Below are positions 24,736 through 35,200 of a stretch of DNA of 64,000 nt, one piece after another (within the stretch, counting starts at the first letter, position 1; each line of letters begins with the position of its first letter). The notes under the pieces were generated by a model. The model had not been told where the DNA came from and searched no databases. It was given only the letters and a program-made list of their open reading frames with translations. This DNA comes from Asterias rubens (Eukaryota > Echinodermata > Asteroidea > Forcipulatida > Asteriidae), in contig NC_047066.1 of assembly GCF_902459465.1 (NCBI RefSeq), forward strand, positions 19,285,047 through 19,349,046. The letters are read 5' to 3'. A program made the translations under genes and the position numbers.

Positions 24736-25383
24736 CTGACCACAAGTACATTTGCAGCTACAATTCATGTAACGGATAAATACCCCAGCTGTGTATTTAA
24801 GCGTCCAAATAACCCTTTCAATAAACTCAATCCTAATTTTTGACAGCTCAATATCATCCACTGTGGTTTAACAGATATATACTAACTATGCCATCCTACA
24901 ATAGCAGTCAAAATGAGAATGAACCTACATAGTACACACACTTACACATAAGTCTGGGCACAGTTGTGCAACCATGCACAACCTGCTCACTTGAATGGTT
25001 TCAAATGGTTGAGCAACTTACTTAAAACTGTAAAAAGGTAGGAGGGTAAACTTTTCAGTCACAAACCAGCAGGACCAAATACTCCACTATCTACATGTAC
25101 ATGTACATTCATGCCACCTGGTCACCCTGTAAGAGGCCTGTTTTAATTGTGTGGCTTTGGACATACTGTATAGTAAATAACAATAACACTACATACATTT
25201 TTATTAGGCGCTTTTACACAAATAGTATTCAAGAATCTTTCATTTTGAGAATTTCTGAAACATCTTTTACTCCTAAGGAGTAAGCAGCACAAGTCAAATA
25301 CTCCTTTGGAGTTTGCAGCACCGGCTGAAAATGGGCTCACAGGTTGCTGATTATTCATGATGAGAAGTATTGATGCATTACGG

Positions 25384-25640
25384 GAACGCTCCATTAAAGA
25401 AGTAGGCCTAACATCCTTTTCGTCTGGCGCCTCACACCTGTTATCTCCATGTAATTCCTTTTCTTAACAGTGGACTTGATTGGATTGGCTGCTGACTGCC
25501 CCAGGCAGATTAACTGCTCTTCCATTAAGTTTAATGACCCAAGTAATTCAATGTAAACATACTCACTCATGGAAAAAAATATATACTTTACGAGTTTTTG
25601 AGGCAAAACTAACAAATTCTTTTTGAGGAGCTTTCATGTA
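25384..25640. mobile_element. Family J element, one half
   Basis: ctccattaaagaagtaggcc, acacctgttatctccatgta, attccttttc and ggctgctgactgcc match the 51.8-52.2-kb element. Confidence 0.65.
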
Positions 25641-25793
25641 AAGAACACCGCCAACAGAGTCCACAACACTGCGCTATACCGCTCACATAACACATTTACT
25701 GTTGCTAGTTGACTGTTGTCTTAACTGATAGCTTGTATTTAAATGTCAATGTAGAATTTGTTTATAAAACGTCTTATAATTTTGAAGCACCTT

Positions 25794-26188
25794 GTAGACA
25801 GTAGACGCTATGCCGATCAAATGAAAACAATTGTTTTATTGTAGACTGTAGAGGCTGGGTCGATCAAATGACACATTGTTCAATGTTATTGTACACTGCA
25901 AACACACGCCCACCAATCAAATGACACAATGTGTAATTTATTGTAGAATGTAGACACTCGGCCGATCAAATAACACAATGTGTAATTTATTGTAGAATGT
26001 AGACGCTGGGCCGATCAAATGACACAATGTTCAATGTTATTGCAGACTGCAAACGCGCGCCCACCAATGAAATGACACAATGTGTAATTTATTGTAGAAT
26101 GTAGACGCTGGGCCGATCAAATGACACAAAATAACAGTTAATTGTAGACGCTCGACCAATCAAATGACACAATATAATTGTAGACTGA
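25794..26188. repeat. Minisatellite of about 50 bp, eight units
   Basis: Units carry gccgatcaaatgacacaatg then ttattgtaga(a)tgtagacgc. Repeats of cgatcaaat or its variants lie near 25814, 25861, 25914, 25962, 26012, 26063, 26113 and 26156, just downstream of the SKA2 stop codon. Confidence 0.9.
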
Positions 26189-26293
26189 TGCCCAAACAAC
26201 ACAACATATGTCCTGAAGACACATACATGGCCTCATCAATCAAGTAATGATGAAAGTAATTGGTGAAAAGATCCTTGGAAGTGGCAAACTTAC

Positions 26294-29200
26294 TCAGAGT
26301 AACTTAACGGCTCCGCTCTTTGCTATGTGTACAATCTTGAGTGCTCTCATCACCTTCGGAGGAAAGGAAAAAGTCATTTTAGAGAATTGGAGACAGTGCT
26401 TATGCCATAGAGTTATATATAAGAACTAGAGGACGCACGGGTGATGCTCCGTGCACAAACGCGACGGGACCGCAAGGAGACACGCGCGCGCCATTCTGTA
26501 CACGCGTTGAATATGAAACACATGCTGAAGTTTGTGTTTATTAAACGCTTTGGATGCTGTTTTGTTCAACTTACAAAATGGCCGCACAAACACACGCATG
26601 TGGGACGCAGTTTTGTCAACTTAGAAAATGGCCGCCTGCGTGCATGCTGGGGCGCGTATATAGGCCAGTGCGCCCTCTAGATCTTATATATAACTCTATG
26701 GCTTTCGCCAAACTGCACCTGCCCTATGAAATAACCTCCCTGTTTCACTTAGCAAAATAACATCACTCAGTCTTCAGGAACGCCCACTTAACTAGGTCAC
26801 TTGCTGACATGTGGCTGGATTCCCTATGTGACATTGTCACTACCTAATACATTCATGAGCGATTTCAGAGAACAATTGTTATGGGACAGGGTCTGCTCAA
26901 GGAATGACAAAAATGTGTTCCTTCTGTTGTCAAATTCACTCATGATTCTATATTATGTGGCGTCACGCAGGGAATCCAGCCATATGTCAGCAAGTGGCCT
27001 ATTTATGTACCATTCCTGAAGACTAATTATTTTTAAAGAAAATAAATCATTTACAAAATACACAGGAATGTACAAAATTATTGTATAAGGATTACAAGGT
27101 TTAACTTAAAAGCATCTTAACAGCAAACCATTAAAGGGTAGGTACACGTTTAGTAATTACTCATAACAAATATAGCTTAAAAACCGACTTGGTAACTAGC
27201 AATGGAGAGCTGATGATAGGATAAAACATTGTGGGAAACGACTCCCTCTGAAGTAACTTAGTTTTTGAGAAAGAGTTAATTTCTCACTAAAATAATAAGA
27301 CATCTAGCTAGAAGTCTTTTATTCTTATCTGAAAGCACACAAAAACGTCCAACAAGGGCGTTTTTTCTTTCATCATTTTCTCGCAACTTCGAAGACCAAT
27401 TGAGCCCAAATTTAATTTTATGGTTATAATTGGATTATACACCAAGTGAGAAGAATGGTCTTTGACAATTACCAAACGTGTACCTTCCTTTTAAAGACAG
27501 TGGTCCAGTGTGTATAAGAACCATAAAGAACAGTTTCTCACCTTTAGTTTTGCTTCTCCTGTTGCCCCAGTGATTCTCAAACCCTTCTTGGTCATTTCTT
27601 GGATTGTAAGAGGTTCTTTGTTTCTCTGGGTTTTGAAATGCTCAAACAGACTTCTGTAAACCTGGAAACACAAGCACAATGTCAAGTTTTATCAAATCTA
27701 AAACTATTTTCAGACTTCTTCAGGCAAATTGAAGAAAATTACTTGTTATTGTCAAACACTAGTAGCCTTGAACTTTATTCTGATTACTCACTGTATTTAC
27801 ATCCGTTAGTTTAACTCTTCCTTTCACGAGTGGAGATACTGACTCAAATTCATCCTCTGAAATTTCTGTAAAACCAGAATTTCTAGCTCTCTGTTCTGCG
27901 AAAACGTAAGAAAAATAAACTTAAAAACATTTTGAAAACAATACATTTCATGTACTTAAATAACAGTTACATGCACATAGTTTTATTTGTGATTTACAAA
28001 GAAAAATTTACACAATGGGGTATTACCGTTATTAGTCAATTGAAAAGACAAAAGACCATCGGGCTTGTAAGGTCATGATTTTTAATTGCCCAATGCTTTT
28101 AGTAGTGGCTTCGAGCCTGAGGTCCAGTGTTAAAGGCAGTGGACACTATTGGTAATTACTAAAAATAATTATTATCATAAAACCTTACTTGGTAACGAAT
28201 AATGGGGAGAGGTTGATAGTATAAAACATTGTGAGAAACAGCTCCCTCGGAAGTAACGTATTTTACGAGAAGGAAGTAATTTTCCACAAATTTGACTTTG
28301 AGACCTCAGATTTAGAATTTGAGGTCTGGAAACAGAGCATCTTAAAGCACCCAACTTCGTGTGACAAGGGTGTTTTTTCTTTCATTATTATCTTGCAACT
28401 TCAACGACCGATTGAGCTCAAATTTTCACAGGTTTGTTATTTTATGCACATGTTGAGATACACCAAGTGAGAAGACTGGTCTTTGACAATTACCATTAGT
28501 GTCCAGTGTCTTTAAGTTTGAGCCCTGGATTTGGGTTTTAAAAATCATTTGACTTGAGTTTCCCTTACCAGCTTGGGTTATGTGGGTTGGTTCTTGGACG
28601 GCGCAGTGAGAGGTACTTTGTTCTCTTCCAGAAGATTTCTGTCAAAGTAAAAAAACAAGGGAAAATAAAAGGGAGATAAAATTGTTTTATTGATTCAATA
28701 ACCACCAATCCTGTACTTTTGCTCTCAACCATTAAAGGGTCTATGTCCTTTTTTTCTAATACAAAACACACTGTCCACAAATTTACATTAAACTTACACA
28801 GTTTGAAGATAACTAGAGGTTAAGTGTTCACAAAAACGAACACAGAGGGGTTTTCGGCTGGTGGAACAAACATAAACAATTTGAGTTCACTTCCGGTTGA
28901 ACCGGAAGTAGAGGTCAACACAAGGTCATGGTTTTTCAAAGTCAATGTTAATGCCTAAGGAGTCTCAAACTGAAAAAAAAGATTGAAAATCGGTTGTATA
29001 GTTCTTGATATGTTCCCACTTCCGGTTGACCCGGAAGTAGAGGTCAACACAAGGTCACGGTTTTCAAATGGCCGGGTTTAATTTTAGTGTCCCAAATGGT
29101 CTCTTGAGCATTTGAGGATTTAAATTTTTCCTACCTGTTCTGAGCTGTGATGTGTCTCTTGTTTCCCACTTGTGTCATCGTGGTCTCCCTGCTCACTCCT

Positions 29201-32200
29201 CCTTAACCCAAGAACTGCCTCAACCGCCGCTTCCTGCTCACTGCTGTCTGAAATCTAATGTCAAAAATTTGAGACTTTAGATTGGTACTATAACAAATTT
29301 GGGGTTAAACAAAAACAAGTAGACTACAGCGAGATTTAAACCAACGACGTGTGGATCAATGTGTCAACGCTTTACCAACTGAGCAACCTCGTTCCCAGGG
29401 GTGATTGATCTCGCTGCGCCATTTTTTTCCCACCATGCCTTGCTCGATCATAACCCCTGGAAGTGTAACTCCAAAATGTCCAAACATATAAGATATTACA
29501 ATTAGCCCTGTGGTTGATATGTTCTGTGTTGGTCGTTAGTCGCGCACAGGCTGGATGCGCTGTGTGGAAAGTTGTGGAATACATTTGTACATACTTTGTC
29601 TGTAATAAATCATAAACTTGGCGGTGGGGTGTTGCGTGACAAAAAAGTGAATCCTACATCTTTATACACACGCGTTTTGGCATATAGAGCTTTTTGAAGA
29701 TGCACGGCGTTGCATATTTTGCGCGTATATAATAGCCAATCAAAGACACGGATCGGAGTTTCCCTCCAAGGGGATAGAGACGTACGCAGAGCTAGCGGGC
29801 GATACGACGCTGCCCATGGTAGTGAGGTTGCCAACTGAGCTATCTAGCTCTATGTTGGCGGGCTCCCTAGTGCATCAACGGCCGTTTCCTGATCACTGCT
29901 GGCTGAAATCTAATGGTATTGTTTATTCATAGCTGGAAGGAATTTCCCTCTCTTCACACTTTGCATTGTAAAAACTATTATTTTTTTAAATTTTGTGATT
30001 TGGATTAAATGGGACATACAAAATTTAGGGTCGACCCCCAAAAAAATTACTATAGAGTGTCGTTACTGCAGTGTACATGTAGCTTGAAGCTTGGTATCAT
30101 ACCAAAGTTTACGACAACTTACGTAGGTAGCTCAGAGTGTCGTTGTGGCAGGAGAGTCTGTTTCCCTGGAGATTCAGTCCCCAATATAGTGAACTGTGCA
30201 CAGACATCTTCTGATAACACCCTCTTCCGAATCATCCTCCTTAAAGGCATTGGACACTATTGGTAATCGCTCAAAATAATTATTAGCATAAAACCTTTCT
30301 TGGTGACGAGTAATGGGGAGAGGCTGATGGTATAAAACATTGTGAGTAACGACTCCCTCTGAAGTCCCTTAGTTTTCGAGAAAGAATTAAATTTCCAAGA
30401 ATTTGATTTTGAGACCTCAGATTTAGAACTTGAGGTCTCGAAATCAACCATCTAAACGCACAAAACTTTGTGTAACAAGGGTGTTTTTTTCTTTCATTAT
30501 TATCTTGAAAGTTCGATGACCGATGAGCTCAAATTTTTCCAGGTTTGTTATTTTATGCATATGTTGAGAATGATACACCAACTGTGAAGGCTAGTCTTTG
30601 ACAATTACCAATAGTGTGCACTGCCTTTAAGGCTGTGTTAATATCCCATATGGGGGACACGGGGGCCAGATTTCCCTGCATGTTAATCAGGAGGTTGGTG
30701 GCTCAAATTTGCCCATGCAGTGTCCATTGATATAGGTATAGCAGGATTTGGGATTTTTTGTGCAAGTCTTTAACAAAGTTATCAATTCATTTTCAGAATA
30801 ATTATACTGTTATACATTTTTGTTTGGCTTTCTACCCTTACCTGAGCTTGTGGTGCATTTTCTTGAAGAGCTTTGATGGCTGTGCAGGCCGTCTGTAATT
30901 GTGTCTTGAAGTACGTTGCCATCTCAGATTGCATTGCTTTAATGCCCTCTGCATCCTGCACCAGACTATTATATTCTTTCTTAACTCGCTGGAGTCTTTG
31001 CATCATCTCACAGGGATTGAGCTGTTGAAAAAAATTACATAGTTAACACGTTTGTTTATAGTTTTAAACTGTTTTTCATTAAAAACAATTAGTAATTGAA
31101 ACTTATACTTGCCGTAATGGCGTCCAGTGGGATTTCACATTTCAGCCCGAGATCCGCATCTTGTTCCTTCAGCGCTCTTTAATCTTTGATGAAGACTCAT
31201 CGAAAACTCCAACCATGTTAAAACACTCCAACCATGTTAAAACATGGTTGGAGTTTTCAATGAGTCTTCATCAAAGATTAAAGAGCGCTGAAGGCACAAG
31301 ATGCGAATCTCGGGCTGAAATGTGAAATCCCACTGGACGCCATTTCAGCAAGTAACTCTTTTGATACAACAATAGATCAATGCAGTATCAGTGCAGACAA
31401 TGACCATCAATGGGAAACAAAACATTTACTTGCTGAAATGGCGCCCATGCGTATTTCACGTTCCAACAATAGATCAAGCTTCAGTTCCGCATCTTGGGCC
31501 TTTGTCGCTTTATAATCTTTTGCCTTCATATATCCAATTTTCCTTCTTCTGATAACTACAAATCCTGTTCTTTGTTTTTAATGTAACCATAACTACCTGA
31601 TTGTTTGATCCAAGTTGTTCTCGGAACTCATCCTCCAACTTTCTAGACATGTACTCCAAATCAGACTCTGCCTTGCGGAACTATATGTTACAGTATAGAA
31701 ATACATGTAAAATTAAATTACGTTTTAATATATAATTTTATTTACGCATTATAAGGTAGTTTTAAGATCATCTAGAAACAATGGTACATAATTTGCAAGA
31801 TAAACATTAGTTGTTAATAACTTGTTATAAAGACATGAAATTATGGAAAGACAAACCACAAGACAATAAAGGCCTAGAGCCTATAATAATAATATTAAAA
31901 GAACGTCTAAGCAAACTTGTTTAATTTTTTTTGGTAACTTTAATTTAAAGACAGTGGACACTGTTGGTAATTGTCAAAGACCAGTCTTGTCACTTGTTGT
32001 ATCTCAACATATATGCATAAAATAAAAAACCTTTGAAAATTTAAGCTCAATTGGTAGTCGAAGTTGCAAGATAATAATGAAAGAAAAAACACCCTTGTCA
32101 CACGAAGTTGTGCGCTTTCAGATGCTTGATTTTGAGACCTCAAATTCTAAACTTGAGTTCTAAAATATAATTCATTGTAACCAACATGTTTGACATCAGT

Positions 32201-35200
32201 TATTCAGCTAGTACCCACATGCTGACAAAAGTGTGACACACGCCAATATGTAGATGATGATGTGTCTGCGGCCTGAGCTGACACTTTCTTGTATTGTGAA
32301 GTGTGTTGTGTGGCAGCATGGAGGAAAGTTTTTCCTCAATGATGGGTGGTAGCTACTCCTAGAATGAGGTTCGTTCCACTATCGTCTCCACACGATAGCG
32401 GAACGAAACCGCATGGTTCTAGGAGTAGGTGGCAGCAACTTGCATTCCATTATTGCAAGTGGAACTGACACAGTGACAGCTGACACAGACTCACACTACA
32501 GACACACACATTGACACAGTGACACTCTGGGATAACCCTCCGTATGGCACCACAACTTGTTCACTCATTTTTACAAAAAGGGATATCTCATTGACATAAA
32601 TTAGATACTATATTATTTCATAACGAATGAAAAAGTGGTGGGCATACAGAAACTTTTCCACACTCTGACATGACTCATACTCATAGAGTCATAGTCATAT
32701 GACTGACAGTGACACTATACTAGTACTGTAGTAGGCCTACACACAGTGACACTTATTTTAGAATATAAAACACTCTGCCAAACCACTGTAGTGTATGGAT
32801 GAGGAAGGAACTGACAATGTGACAGCACAGGCGACAGGCAGCAGGCGACAGGCAGCTAGGTGACGGTGGGCATGGATTGTTTTTTTTTGTGTGGATGTAA
32901 TTATAGTTGATACTGAATAGTTAGTTTTTAATAAGGATGTTGGCGGTGTCCCTATTTTGTCAATATCTTGACACAAAGAAAAAGATATAATCATTTCAAA
33001 ATTTACCCAGTCAGTTTCCCTTGTGGTTTGTATTGATATCTGAAACAAAAAGTCGCATCCCCTTAAAGTGATCCCCTGGCTGCCGCTTCCTAGGTTGTAT
33101 CGTAACGTAATTTGGGTGTGATCCCTGGCTACAAATACAATACATAGTTACATATGGCAGTTTACGGTTGTAATGTATGGCTTCTGACTGGCACCCCCGA
33201 ACAAAGATATTGACAAAATAGGGACACCACCAACAGAGGAAGAAAGGCGGAGGCTGTATTTTATACTGCAAATCCTACCTAACTGCAGTCATGGATTCTG
33301 AACTAACAAATTTCAATGACGCTGAAGCGGTTTGGTGCAATCTTACTACTGACAATGGTAACATACTGATGGGAGTCTGCTATCACAGCCCTTCAGCAAA
33401 TTCCGAACAAGAACTCGATCTGCATAATATGATCAGTATGGCCTGTGATAGACAAGGAGAAAAAATCATCTGCGGGGATTTTAACCACAGTTCCATCGAT
33501 TGGGGATCACTCCACTCAGGAGCCGAGGGAGTAAAATTTGTAAATCTCGTCCAAGATTGTTTTCTCGTCCAGCATGTTGACCAACCGACACGGGGGAACA
33601 ACATTCTGGACCTGGTTCTCTCTTCTAACGAAGCCCTGGTGGAAAACCTACTTGTTAATGAACCCTTCGGAACCAGTGACCACAACGCTATCACTTTCGA
33701 CCTTGTGACATCAGTGCAAATAAAGGTTTGGAAGATATCATGTTTTGACTATCGTAACGGGGACTACAAGAACATGAACAAGTATCTGTCTGAACAGGAT
33801 TGGAATGTGCTGTTTAGTGACAAAGGAGCGGAAGAAACCTGGGTCATCTTCAAAGAGCTTCTCCATGAAGCTGTGGTGAAGTTTGTACCCAAGAAAACGA
33901 GAAAAACCAGCAAGAAAAAGCCTCTGTGGTGGACCAATAAAGTAGAGAAAGTGAGAAGGAGTAAATATCGCCTATGGAAGAGGTTTACAGAATCCCAAGA
34001 ACATGCAGACTACTTGCGGTACAAACGAGCTTTGAACCTTGCGACTAAAGAAATTAGAGCAGCCAAAAGAAAGTACGAGTCAAGATTGACAAAGAAAATC
34101 AAGCAGAACCCTAAAGCCTTCTATGCATATGTGAGGAGCAACATGAAAACAAGGGACCATGTGGGTCCTCTGACGGAAGAAAATGGTGAAGTCATTACAG
34201 ACGACGTGAGAACAGCTAAGGTGTTAAATGACTATTTTTCATCTGTGTTCACACTTGAACAATTACATAACATACCACATCCCAAGAGGATGTTTGGCGG
34301 ACCGAACGACGACATGCTCAGAGATGTAGAGGTGACAGCGGAGAACGTTCTCAAAGTGCTAATGAAGTTGAAGCCTGGCAAGGCACCCAGAGTTGATGAT
34401 ATTTATTCTGTGGTTTTAAGGGAAGTATCGGGGGCGATAGCTGAACCCCTCAGCCAAATTTTCCCATCTTCAAGAAGGGCAAACGTAGTGTAGCAGCAAA
34501 CTACAGGCCGATCAGCCTAACCTCACAGGTCAGTAAGGTGTTTGAAACCATCCTCCGAGATGCCATCATGGAACACCTGACAGCACACAGATTGATCAGT
34601 GATTCACAGCACGGGTTTTTAAGAGGTCGTTCCTGCCTGACCAATTTACTAACTTTTCTGGTGCTTGTAACAAAGACCATTGATGATGGCAACCCTGTTG
34701 ATGCAGTGTACCTCGATTTCAGTAAAGCCTTCGACCGAGTTCCACACCAGAGGATACTGACGAAACTACGATCACATGGGATAGGTGATTCAACTGCTGC
34801 TTGGATTAAGGCATGGCTGTCTGACAGACAACAGAGGGTGGTGGTGAACGGGGCCCAATCGGAGTGGTCAGGAGTTAAAAGCGGTGTCCCCCAAGGTTCT
34901 GTTCTTGGCCCGTTGTTGTTCATCATCTACATCAACGACAAGTTTGCTGACGACACCAAGGTCTTCAGAAAAGTGAAAACCCCAGCAGATGCTCGCGCTC
35001 TTCAGGACGATCTCGATCGCCTTTACCGGTGGTCTGATGACTGGCAAATGTTATTTAATATTGACAAATGCAAGTGCCTCCACTTCGGGCATAGTAACAT
35101 CAAGCATAACTACTCCATTGGCGACAGTATAATTCAGACAGTAAGTGAAGAAAGAGATCTTGGGGTAATCATCCATCAGTCACTAAATGCAAGTACCCAC

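Noticed and set aside
34501..34926. Minus-strand 141-codon frame
   Set aside because: It is the antisense shadow of the reverse transcriptase coding sequence.
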